From an uncultured Spongiibacteraceae bacterium (GTDB lineage: Bacteria > Pseudomonadota > Gammaproteobacteria > Pseudomonadales > CAMLJR01), in the NCBI GenBank assembly GCA_946480345.1, contig CAMLJR010000066.1:1-15139 (forward strand): a stretch of DNA of 15,139 nt. Direction: 5' to 3'. A program made the position numbers and the translations under genes. Of the stretch, positions 7,712-15,097 are shown piece by piece. Numbering within the stretch: the first letter of the stretch is position 1; every line of letters begins with the position of its first letter. A model generated the notes under the pieces. The model saw nothing but the letters and a program-made list of their open reading frames with translations, had not been told where the DNA came from and searched no databases.

Positions 7712-8611
7712 ATGCCACAGCACCGTTTGCGCGACGAAAATTTCTTCAGTGCGGAAGAAGAGATCCGTGCGCGTGCAGAGACTGCATATGATCAATCTTC
7801 CGCCTACGAATTATCATTCCTCGATCAGGAATTTTTACTGCGACGGGATTTGCGTCCTCTGCGGTTGCAGCTCGAATTATTGAAAGCTGAACTTATTCAG
7901 CAGGAACACAATATTCGGGCGACGATTGTGGTGTTCGGTAGTGCACGTTCGTTACCGCCGGAAATCGCACAATTGCAGTTCGACGAACTCGACGAGCGCC
8001 ACACCGCTGCGCCCGATGATGCCGAGCTAGAGCAGGCATGGCGTAGGGCGAAATCGCAATTGGAGTTAAGTAAGTATTACGATGCCGCGCGTGCTTTTGG
8101 CCGATTGGTGACGGAACATAATATCTCGCATCCGGACCGTGAAATGGCGGTTGTCACCGGCGGCGGCCCGGGCATTATGGAAGCCGCGAATCGCGGTGCC
8201 TATGACGTCGGCGGGCGCAGCATCGGGCTCAATATCATTTTGCCGCATGAGCAACATCCGAATCCGTACATCACGCCGGAGTTGTGCTTTCAATTTCATT
8301 ATTTCGCGTTGCGCAAAATGCATTTCATGATGCGCGCGAAAGCACTGGTTGCGTTTCCCGGCGGGTTTGGGACGCTCGATGAATTATTCGAAACGCTTAC
8401 GCTGGTGCAAACAGGCAAGGTGCGGCGTGTGCCAATTCTTTTGTACGGCACCGAATTTTGGCAAAAGCTGATCAATTTCGATCATCTATACGAGATGGGA
8501 TGCATTAGCACCGAGGATCTCAAGCTCTTTCAATACGTCGACTCGCCGGAGGATGCGTGGGCGCGCATCGGCGAATTTTATGCGCTGCCTGATGACGATG
8601 ATTGGGCATAG
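7712..8611 (+). CDS. LOG-family (TIGR00730-type) Rossmann-fold nucleotide-binding protein, long form
   Basis: 299 residues. The lysine-decarboxylase-like/LOG signature is clear: VVFGSAR at 73-79, GGGPGIMEAANRGA at 150-163, the RKxxxM segment at 201-206, and PGGFGTLDE at 216-224, which is the PGGxGTxxE motif. Characterised LOG proteins are phosphoribohydrolases that release the base from cytokinin or purine riboside 5'-monophosphates. The bacterial substrate here is unknown and might be purine nucleotides such as AMP. The protein is about 100 residues longer than canonical LOG proteins. The extra sequence is an N-terminal part (1-70, charged and probably helical) and an inserted region (about 83-145) between the first strand and the glycine motif. 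Long forms of this kind exist in proteobacteria. The start has AGGAG at 7701-7705, six bases upstream. It is probably transcribed alone. Confidence 0.9.
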   Translation: MPQHRLRDENFFSAEEEIRARAETAYDQSSAYELSFLDQEFLLRRDLRPLRLQLELLKAELIQQEHNIRATIVVFGSARSLPPEIAQLQFDELDERHTAAPDDAELEQAWRRAKSQLELSKYYDAARAFGRLVTEHNISHPDREMAVVTGGGPGIMEAANRGAYDVGGRSIGLNIILPHEQHPNPYITPELCFQFHYFALRKMHFMMRAKALVAFPGGFGTLDELFETLTLVQTGKVRRVPILLYGTEFWQKLINFDHLYEMGCISTEDLKLFQYVDSPEDAWARIGEFYALPDDDDWA

Positions 8612-8724
8612 CCGCAACATTTATCAGTCGAATGTAAAAATACCGAAACGCGGCGTATTCGTCATTTGTGAGTGAGATCAGAAGAAAAATAGAACATTTT
8701 TTCAATTTCGCGATCAATGTCAGT

Positions 8725-8746
8725 GATGCGGCTAATAATCCGCATC
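8725..8746. repeat. 7-bp inverted repeat in the leader of the BOF gene
   Basis: GATGCGG (8725-8731) and CCGCATC (8740-8746) form a perfect stem with an 8-base loop, 27 bases before the BOF start codon. No T run follows. It could be a leader hairpin, an operator, or chance. Confidence 0.35.
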
Positions 8747-8772
8747 GCGGATTCGATTACGGAGAAATGATC

Positions 8773-9117
8773 ATGCGTATTATCACACTCGCAACATTAC
8801 CTCGCGCTATCGCGGTGGCGGCGCTTTTGTCGATGACGGCATGTGCATCGCATAACGCGACGAATTTCACCATTTCGGAGGCTGTGGCTGCGCCTGACGA
8901 CACCAAAGTTGTAGTGACAGGCGGGATTGTGGAACAGACCGACGCCAATCATCTATTGCTGCGTGATAGCACCGGCCAAATCATGGTGAAAGCGGATGAG
9001 GATCTGCTCGGCAAAGTAAAATTCGCTCCGGATTCGCAATTGCGCGTGTATGGGGAAATCGAGCGTGACAGCGAGCGTTCGGTGTTGATTGCGAAAAGCG
9101 TTTCCGTTGTTCGATAG
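8773..9117 (+). CDS. BOF-domain (YgiW/YdeI-type OB-fold) predicted lipoprotein
   Basis: 114 residues. The export signal is MRIITLATLPRAIAVAALLS followed by MTAC, giving a plausible lipobox with Cys24 as the lipidated residue. The rest matches the bacterial OB-fold (BOF) pattern of E. coli YgiW and YdeI: a VVVTGGIVEQ strand, LLLRDSTGQIMVKAD, then LRVYGEIERD and SVLIAKSVSVV. Family members are small periplasmic proteins linked to resistance to peroxide, acid or antimicrobial peptides; ligands are poorly defined. A second ATG at 8767 lies only two bases from GGAG (8761-8764), so the ATG at 8773, eight bases away, is preferred. The lipobox has Met at -3 rather than Leu, which weakens the lipoprotein call; simple signal-peptidase cleavage after AC-A is the alternative. 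Confidence 0.8.
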   Translation: MRIITLATLPRAIAVAALLSMTACASHNATNFTISEAVAAPDDTKVVVTGGIVEQTDANHLLLRDSTGQIMVKADEDLLGKVKFAPDSQLRVYGEIERDSERSVLIAKSVSVVR

Positions 9118-9126
9118 ATGCTGTGA

Positions 9127-9144
9127 TGTAGGTGTAGTCCTACG
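9127..9144. promoter_or_regulatory. GacA/NarL-type response-regulator box upstream of the receiver-only gene
   Basis: TGTAGG-N6-CCTACG is an 18-bp near-palindrome (one mismatch between arms). It has the architecture of the TGTAAG-N6-CTTACA box bound by GacA/UvrY-type NarL/FixJ regulators. Its centre is about 54 bp upstream of a TATACT -10 element at 9190-9195. The regulator encoded at 9677-10309 belongs to the right family. Binding is inference. Confidence 0.4.
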
Positions 9145-9170
9145 TGAAGCCTGTGAAACGGACTACACCT
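9130..9170. repeat. 11-bp perfect inverted repeat between the BOF gene and the receiver-only gene
   Basis: AGGTGTAGTCC (9130-9140) and GGACTACACCT (9160-9170) are exact reverse complements separated by 19 bases. It could act as a terminator stem for the BOF transcript, although no clear T run follows. It could also offer a second pair of regulator half-sites, since its left arm overlaps the GacA-like box. It would form an RNA structure exclusive of the shorter hairpin at 9128-9143. Confidence 0.6.
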
Positions 9171-9189
9171 CGATTAAATAATTGCGGCT

Positions 9190-9195
9190 TATACT
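9190..9195 (+). promoter_or_regulatory. candidate -10 element for the receiver-only gene
   Basis: TATACT (five of six to consensus) lies 60 bp before the start codon. The expected -35 position (9167-9172, ACCTCG) does not match consensus, which would suit a promoter that needs an activator bound upstream. Confidence 0.35.
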
Positions 9196-9204
9196 GCCGT
9201 CGGC

Positions 9205-9220
9205 TGTCCCGCTCGGGACA
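9205..9220. promoter_or_regulatory. 16-bp perfect palindrome near the predicted transcription start of the receiver-only gene
   Basis: TGTCCCG (9205-9211) and CGGGACA (9214-9220) are exact reverse complements around a 2-base centre. They lie just after the candidate -10. This is either an operator or a 5'-terminal RNA stem; a 2-base centre is tight for an RNA loop, which favours a protein site. Confidence 0.45.
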
Positions 9221-9255
9221 TTATTTATCTTTATCGCAATGCGAATTTCCATGTC

Positions 9256-9639
9256 ATGAGCAGAGTTAATGCTTATTTGGTCGAGGACAGCGCGGTGATC
9301 ACCGAAAACTTGATCGCTGCGCTGGGCGAGCTGGCCGATGTGAATGTGGTCGGCAGCAGTGGCGCCGAGTCCGAAGCTAAAACGTGGCTGCGACAAATCG
9401 ACAACGATTGGCAGTTGGCCATCGTCGATATATTTTTGCGGGAAGGATCGGGATTCGAAGTATTGGCCGCGTGTCGGCAGCGTAAGCCAGAGCAGAAAAT
9501 GGTCGTTCTGAGTAATTATGCGACGCCGGAAATTCGAACGCATTGCTTGCAGCTCGGTGCCGATGCAGTATTTGATAAATCCACCGAAATTGATGACTTG
9601 ATTGATTTTTGCTTGTCCCTGCATACGCCCGGCGGTTGA
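9256..9639 (+). CDS. receiver-only (CheY-like) response regulator
   Basis: 127 residues forming a single REC domain with no output domain. All phosphotransfer residues are present: acidic pair Glu10/Asp11, phosphoacceptor Asp58 in IVDIF, Ser86 in place of the usual Ser/Thr switch residue, and Lys108 in DKS. It could act as a phosphate sink, a relay intermediate or a protein-binding switch. It points toward the NarL-type regulator gene, with only 37 bp between the two stops, and the histidine kinase lies just beyond. The ATG has no recognisable ribosome-binding site and no other in-frame start exists nearby. The upstream region is rich in inverted repeats (9127-9220). A link to the neighbouring kinase is inferred from proximity. 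Confidence 0.9.
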   Translation: MSRVNAYLVEDSAVITENLIAALGELADVNVVGSSGAESEAKTWLRQIDNDWQLAIVDIFLREGSGFEVLAACRQRKPEQKMVVLSNYATPEIRTHCLQLGADAVFDKSTEIDDLIDFCLSLHTPGG

Positions 9640-9659
9640 TAAAAGCTGCATGCATCGAA

Positions 9660-9682
9660 AAATAGTGAATAGAAAACTATTT
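9660..9682. terminator. weak AT-rich hairpin between convergent regulator genes
   Basis: AAATAGT (9660-9666) and ACTATTT (9676-9682) form a 7-bp stem with a 9-base loop. The right arm overlaps the stop codon of the minus-strand gene. The stem is AT-rich and the flanking T runs are short, so function as a bidirectional terminator is uncertain. Confidence 0.25.
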
Positions 9683-10309
9683 AATCAATTCATGCTTAAG
9701 GGCGTAATACGTAAGATCACTATTACTCGATAGTGCCATTTTCTCTAGTATGCGCGAACGATAAGTGCTCACGGTTTTAACGCTGAGTGAAAGCGTGGTG
9801 CCGATCGATGTAATAGTTTCGCCTCGCGCCAGCCGCAAAAAAACCTGGAACTCCCGTTCCGATAATGTTTGATGCGGCTGTTCGTCCACGTTGCCATTCA
9901 ATCGATCAGCTAGCAGTTCGGCGACGGCGGAAGTGATGTAGCGCCGCCCCTGCGCAAGCGAGCGTATCGCTGTAACAATTTCCTCCGGTTCGCATTCCTT
10001 ATTGAGATAACCGCTTGCGCCTTGCCGCAACAGATTCGTTGCGTAATGTTCTTCCGGATAGCCGGTAAGAATTAGCACTGGTAATTGTGGTGCGTGCGCG
10101 CGAATTGTACCCAGTACATCGATACCGCTCGGCCCCGGCATGCCAATATCCATCAGCAATACATCGATATTTCCCGCGCGTACCAAGCCCAGCGCCTCTG
10201 CGCCATTTGCCGCTTCGCCCGTTACCTCGATATCAGATTGTTCGGACAGAAACTGTCGCAAACCCGCGCGCACGATCGCATGGTCGTCGACAATCGCTAC
10301 CTTAATCAT
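9677..10309 (-). CDS. NarL/FixJ-family response regulator (REC + LuxR-type HTH)
   Basis: 210-residue DNA-binding response regulator. The REC domain (about 1-120) has Asp8/Asp9, phosphoacceptor Asp54 in LLMDIGMPG, Thr82 and Lys104. The LuxR/GerE helix-turn-helix spans about 146-207, with the usual LSEREFQVFLRLARG opening and recognition region SVKTVSTYRSRI. This is the architecture of NarL, UvrY/GacA and FixJ. The start at 10309 is preferred over an in-frame ATG 13 codons upstream because AAGGAG (10316-10321) lies six bases before it. The gene is divergent from the CHASE3 kinase gene across 112 bp, the standard layout for a cognate pair, and HisKA_3-type kinases normally pair with NarL-type regulators. 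Likely targets (inference) are the box-containing regions at 9127-9144 and 11780-11797. Confidence 0.95.
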   Translation of the reverse strand: MIKVAIVDDHAIVRAGLRQFLSEQSDIEVTGEAANGAEALGLVRAGNIDVLLMDIGMPGPSGIDVLGTIRAHAPQLPVLILTGYPEEHYATNLLRQGASGYLNKECEPEEIVTAIRSLAQGRRYITSAVAELLADRLNGNVDEQPHQTLSEREFQVFLRLARGETITSIGTTLSLSVKTVSTYRSRILEKMALSSNSDLTYYALKHELIK

Positions 10310-10421
10310 GGCGTTCTCCTTGTTCTGAGGATCCCATAGCGGCCTCATCGCGTGACGCTGTTTTCTCTGTTTAAGGTATCGCGCACAATGGGCTTATTGC
10401 GATGAATGCAGGGAGTATTCC

Positions 10422-11774
10422 ATGAATCGGCGTCTCAGACGATGGTTGCAGATTAATTCGAGCGTTTTAATCGCCAGCTTATTTGCATTCGCATTATTTG
10501 CGGTTAATGAAATCAGTTATTGGCGGGTGCTGGCGATAAATGCCGATTTGAGCGCAGCTATCGAAGCGCGTATTGAACTGCAAAAACTAACGCGACTGCT
10601 GATCGATGCCGAAACCAGCCAGCGCGGTTATTTGCTTACCGGAGAAGCGGAGGATCTGCGTCCATATCAGGAGTCTCGTACTGCGATTGCCGCATCGATG
10701 AATGCGATGCGGCAACGCTACCTTCACGATCCGAATTTTGTCGCTGATTTCGAAGCGCTCGCGACCGCTATTGCGAAAAAGCAGGAAGAAATGAGTTTAA
10801 CCGTGGCGCTGCGCAGCGGCGGCAGCGACGCATGGAAAGCGATTGTGGAAACAGCCAGCGGTCGTGTGCAGATGAATGGAATTCGCGAGCGCAGTGATCG
10901 CATGCGCGATAGGGAAACGCAGCGGGTGGAATATGATCGCCGGCTGCTTCAGCAGACGCAGTGGTGGGTGCGCATTGCCAACACGCTGATCGTAATAGGC
11001 GGTTTGACCGCTTTCGTATTTTATTCGCGACAAGCGCGCTTGCTGGTGCGCGAGCGGGAACAACAGCAGCGCCAATTGCAACGTGACCATGATTTACTGG
11101 AAGCGCAGATTCAGGAGCGCACGCGCCGTCTCAGCGAACTGACGCTGCATTTATTGAATGTGCGGGAGGATGAGCGCGCACGCCTTGCGCGCGAGTTGCA
11201 CGATGAGCTGGGCGCACTGCTGGTGGCTGCCAAACTCGATCTGGCGCGCTTAAAAGCTCGGCTGACTGATGCGAACGAGTACATCAAAGAGCGGCTTCTG
11301 CATTTGGGTCAGGCATTGAACAACGGCATATCGCTGAAGCGACGAATTATCGAAGAGTTGCACCCATCATCGCTGAGTAAACTCGGCCTCGTCGCCGCGC
11401 TCGATATTCTGGTGCGTGAATTTTCAGCCCGAACCAATCTGCAATGCACGTGTACTTTGGAACCAGTTAATTTAACTCCGGCCGCTGATTTAACGGTTTA
11501 TCGGCTAGTACAGGAAGCGTTAACAAATATCGTCAAGTATGCTGCCGCATCGCAAGTGGAAGTAAAGCTGACGAAGCAGCCGCAGCAAGCTTCTATCGAG
11601 GTGCGCGATAACGGACGCGGTTTCAACCCTGTCCATACCGCCGCCTCATCCCACGGCCTTGAAGGCATGCGTTATCGCGTTGTAGCGAATGGTGGTGCGA
11701 TGCAGGTTCATTCTGCGATCGGTGAAGGAACATTGATTGTCGCTACGCTCCCGCTTGTGCGTCAGGCGTCGTAA
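10422..11774 (+). CDS. CHASE3-domain sensor histidine kinase (NarL-partner type, HisKA_3)
   Basis: 450-residue membrane sensor. Residues about 12-30 are the first membrane helix. A CHASE3-like extracytoplasmic domain (about 35-175) contains LIDAETSQRGYLLTG at 60-74, typical of the family. A second membrane helix covers about 184-201, and a Gln/Arg-rich coiled coil about 205-245. The dimerisation/phosphoacceptor domain is HisKA_3, with His260 in ELHDELG. The ATPase domain has the N-box QEALTNIVKYA (364-374) and the glycine segments DNGRG (396-400) and HGLEGM (411-416). It should phosphorylate a NarL-type regulator, almost certainly the divergent neighbour. The ligand is not predictable; CHASE3 domains have no well-defined ligand. 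The start has AGGGAG at 10410-10415, six bases upstream. The envelope genes that follow begin after a 143-bp gap. Confidence 0.95.
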   Translation: MNRRLRRWLQINSSVLIASLFAFALFAVNEISYWRVLAINADLSAAIEARIELQKLTRLLIDAETSQRGYLLTGEAEDLRPYQESRTAIAASMNAMRQRYLHDPNFVADFEALATAIAKKQEEMSLTVALRSGGSDAWKAIVETASGRVQMNGIRERSDRMRDRETQRVEYDRRLLQQTQWWVRIANTLIVIGGLTAFVFYSRQARLLVREREQQQRQLQRDHDLLEAQIQERTRRLSELTLHLLNVREDERARLARELHDELGALLVAAKLDLARLKARLTDANEYIKERLLHLGQALNNGISLKRRIIEELHPSSLSKLGLVAALDILVREFSARTNLQCTCTLEPVNLTPAADLTVYRLVQEALTNIVKYAAASQVEVKLTKQPQQASIEVRDNGRGFNPVHTAASSHGLEGMRYRVVANGGAMQVHSAIGEGTLIVATLPLVRQAS

Positions 11775-11779
11775 TCTCT

Positions 11780-11797
11780 TATAAGAAAATTCCTACA
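11780..11797. promoter_or_regulatory. second GacA/NarL-like box, upstream of the DUF1328 operon
   Basis: TATAAG-N6-CCTACA has the same 6-6-6 layout as the element at 9127-9144. The right arm is a perfect partner for TGTAGG; the left arm matches at four of six positions. It lies 6 bp past the kinase stop codon and about 120 bp before the DUF1328 start. A weak CATAAG -10-like hexamer (11840-11845) sits at almost the same distance from it as TATACT does from the first box. Confidence 0.3.
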
Positions 11798-11917
11798 TGC
11801 AGTGACCGTTTTTTCCGACATTAAGTTGGCGGGAACTCTCATAAGTATTTCTTCAAGCATTTTCTAAGATGTACTCACACACTCACGCAAACGCTTATTG
11901 AAAAAACGGAGGTTTCC

Positions 11918-12097
11918 ATGCTGCATTACACCATCATCTTTTTAATCATCGCCTTGATCGCTGCGGTATTTGGTTTTGGCGGAATTGCCGCAGGTGCAGT
12001 CGAAATTGCAAAAATAATTTTCGTTATTTTTGTAATCATGACTGTGCTGAGTATCGTGATCGGGATTTCGCGAAAAGGATCCTCAGGCCCTCGTTAG
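11918..12097 (+). CDS. DUF1328 (YtjA-like) small membrane protein
   Basis: 59 residues with the sequence plan of the YtjA/DUF1328 family: an initial hydrophobic helix ([19 protein letters not shown], about 6-24), a short polar turn with AVEIAK, a second helix (about 33-50), and a short basic tail (SRKGSSGPR). The protein is predicted to be an inner-membrane hairpin. Function is unknown; family members recur in stress-related clusters. GGAGG at 11908-11912, five bases upstream, is the strongest ribosome-binding site in the window. It is the first of four same-strand genes running to the terminator at 13696-13719. Confidence 0.93.
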   Translation: MLHYTIIFLIIALIAAVFGFGGIAAGAVEIAKIIFVIFVIMTVLSIVIGISRKGSSGPR

Positions 12098-12136
12098 AAA
12101 TGGTGGAAATTGCAGAAGAGAAAGGGGAGTCGAATC

Positions 12137-12388
12137 ATGAAGGCGCTGGTGGTGCTCTTGGCCTCGACGTGGATAACGATGACTGTGATTGCGACGCTCG
12201 AGACTGCGCCCACCCTCGTCGCTAAGAGCGAAGTTCAGCGCCCGGTAGTTTTATGGCAACCGATTGTTACGGTTTCGACAACGGCCAATTCTGTCAATGC
12301 CGATTCGTCATTCCCCACAATTCAGCACTGCGTCGAAATGATATCGACGGAGAATTTAAAAGTGCAGAGCGACGTATATCGTTTTTAA
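12137..12388 (+). CDS. small exported protein of unknown function
   Basis: 83 residues; I do not recognise a family. The first 20 or so residues (MKALVVLLASTWITMTVIAT) form a hydrophobic stretch after a single lysine, which could be a signal peptide or an N-terminal membrane anchor. No lipobox is present. The remainder is polar, with one cysteine (Cys65 in IQHCVEM), rich in Thr/Val/Ser, and has no obvious repeats. GGGGAG at 12124-12129, seven bases upstream of the ATG, supports translation. A TTG at 12110 would add nine basic residues but lacks such a site. It lies 39 bp after the DUF1328 gene and 67 bp before the DUF4398 lipoprotein gene, so it is probably cotranscribed. The case for a real gene rests on start context, codon continuity and position. 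Confidence 0.65.
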   Translation: MKALVVLLASTWITMTVIATLETAPTLVAKSEVQRPVVLWQPIVTVSTTANSVNADSSFPTIQHCVEMISTENLKVQSDVYRF

Positions 12389-12455
12389 CGCTTCGCGCCA
12401 GTAGGTTATTAATCAGCTAATCGAACACAAATGGTTAATTGGAAGGAGAACAGCG

Positions 12456-12827
12456 ATGAGCGCACAACGAATGATAGGGGCCGGCGTTTTAATTGTCGGT
12501 GCGATGTTGGCGGGTTGCGCGAACACGCCGGAACCAAAAGCTGAAATTGCCGTTTCGAAAACAGCGCTCGATAGCGCAGTCAGTGCGGGCGGTGCTGAAT
12601 TTGCACCGCTGGAATTGAAAACCGCGCAGGACAAAATGGCGATGGTCGAGAAAGAAATGGACAAGAAAAATTATCTGGAAGCTCGGCGTTTAGCTGAAGA
12701 GGTGGCGGCCGATGCCAAATTGGCCGAAGCCAAGGCTCATGCGATGAGGGCGGAAAAAGCCGTCCAGGATGCACAGCAAGGTCAACGTGCGCTGCGAGAA
12801 GAAATCAACCGCCAGCAAACACCGTGA
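12456..12827 (+). CDS. DUF4398-type lipoprotein
   Basis: 123 residues. The signal peptide ends in LAGC, a good lipobox, with Cys21 as the lipidated residue. Asn at +3 and the absence of Asp at +2 favour outer-membrane sorting. The mature part has the DUF4398 pattern: FAPLELKTAQDK at 49-60, followed by a long charged alpha-helical, probably coiled-coil region rich in Ala, Glu and Lys (about 60-118). Function is unknown; the helical form suggests a structural or spacer role in the periplasm. AGGAG at 12444-12448, seven bases upstream, supports the start. The next gene, 43 bp downstream, encodes a second DUF4398 domain fused to an OmpA domain, so the two products are probably partners. Confidence 0.9.
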   Translation: MSAQRMIGAGVLIVGAMLAGCANTPEPKAEIAVSKTALDSAVSAGGAEFAPLELKTAQDKMAMVEKEMDKKNYLEARRLAEEVAADAKLAEAKAHAMRAEKAVQDAQQGQRALREEINRQQTP

Positions 12828-12870
12828 TTTCGATGGCACTGGTTATTTTTATGGCATTAGGGAGCTCATC

Positions 12871-13671
12871 ATGAACAAGCGTTCTTTTTTTAATACGTGC
12901 GCGTTGACCGCGTCGATCACTGTCACCGGATTATTAACTGCGTGTAGTTCAACACCGCGTACAGATGCACGGCTCGACGCCGCACACGCGAGCTTCAATG
13001 CACTGCAAACGCAATCGCGCGGGAGCAATCTCGCGCCGGCTGAGCTGAAGGATGCTCAGGATGCACTTAATCGTGCGGATAAGGCGTTACGCGAGCGCGA
13101 CGATAGTGAAGTCGTGCAGCACAAGATCTATCTGGCTCAACAGCAGGTCGCGCTGGCGGAGCAGGCTTATCGCCGTAAATTGTCCGAGCAGGCGATAAAA
13201 GATATGGATCAACAGCGGGACGAATTGAGACTCGCCGCGCGTACTGCCGAAGCGGAGCGGGCACAAACCGCGCTGAAGGATCTGCAAGCGCAGATGACTG
13301 ACCGCGGTGTCGTCATGACGCTCGGCGATGTGCTGTTCGATGTGGGCAAGTCGACGCTTAAACCTGGTGGCGTGCGCGTCGTACAGAAACTCGCTACTTA
13401 CTTACAGGAGAATGCTCAGCGGAAGGTGGGAGTCGAAGGTTTTACCGATAGCACTGGTAGCGATGATTTCAATCAGCAATTGTCCGAAGATCGTGCGGAG
13501 TCGGTGAAAGCAGCGCTAGTGAATGCTGGCGTAGCGGCCGACAGGATTACGGTGATGGGGTACGGCGAGACTTCACCCGTCGCGACCAACGATACTCCCG
13601 CGGGTCGTCAGTTGAACCGTCGTGTGGAGGTTGTTCTATCCGACGAATCGGGCAAGATCGCTCCGCGCTAA
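12871..13671 (+). CDS. DUF4398 + OmpA-like peptidoglycan-binding lipoprotein
   Basis: 266 residues. The signal peptide ends in LLTAC, with Cys25 as the lipidated residue. A DUF4398-like helical region covers about 30-140, with LAPAELKDAQDAL at 54-66 echoing the preceding gene. An OmpA C-terminal domain covers about 148-258: LFDVGKSTLKP, GFTDSTGSDDFNQQLSEDRA and RQLNRRVEVV. Asp193 and Arg208 correspond to the residue pair that binds diaminopimelate in OmpA-type domains. The protein should anchor the outer membrane to peptidoglycan. The frame runs upstream into the preceding gene, but the ATG at 12871 has AGGGAG at 12859-12864, six bases upstream, and directly begins the signal peptide. It is the last gene of the operon, before a strong terminator. 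Confidence 0.94.
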   Translation: MNKRSFFNTCALTASITVTGLLTACSSTPRTDARLDAAHASFNALQTQSRGSNLAPAELKDAQDALNRADKALRERDDSEVVQHKIYLAQQQVALAEQAYRRKLSEQAIKDMDQQRDELRLAARTAEAERAQTALKDLQAQMTDRGVVMTLGDVLFDVGKSTLKPGGVRVVQKLATYLQENAQRKVGVEGFTDSTGSDDFNQQLSEDRAESVKAALVNAGVAADRITVMGYGETSPVATNDTPAGRQLNRRVEVVLSDESGKIAPR

Positions 13672-13695
13672 CGGCTTCCATTTCCGCACTCTTTG

Positions 13696-13719
13696 AACGC
13701 CGGCTAAGCCGGCGTTTTT
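13696..13719 (+). terminator. intrinsic terminator after the OmpA-domain gene
   Basis: A perfect GC-rich 9-bp stem, AACGCCGGC (13696-13704) and GCCGGCGTT (13708-13716), has a TAA loop and is followed by T residues to 13719. It ends the envelope operon 25 bases past the stop codon and separates it from argG. Confidence 0.95.
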
Positions 13720-13873
13720 CTTCGGCAGTATCTCTGCAAAATCGCCATACACCCTGGCCATGCTGTGCAGTTGCGGCGTCCCCCGTTAAACTAGCGCCCT
13801 TTCGATTCGCTGAATCCGTCTTTCTCAACCACCGTCGTGATCGCCACGGCGTCGTGTTCTGGAGTTCTTAGAA

Positions 13874-15094
<1,221 letters not shown>

Positions 15095-15097
15095 TTG

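Noticed and set aside
10310..10348. Thirteen-codon N-terminal extension of the NarL-type regulator.
   Set aside because: The shorter start has AAGGAG at ideal spacing and begins exactly where REC domains of this family begin.
11832..11867. Possible sigma-E/AlgU-type promoter (GGAACT ... TCTAA) before the DUF1328 gene.
   Set aside because: The gap between the two elements is about 25 bp, whereas this promoter class needs about 15-17.
13720..13873. Search for an argG promoter and ArgR operator.
   Set aside because: TTGCGG and TAAACT are present but only 10 bp apart, and no pair of ArgR-like boxes is visible, so I did not annotate either.
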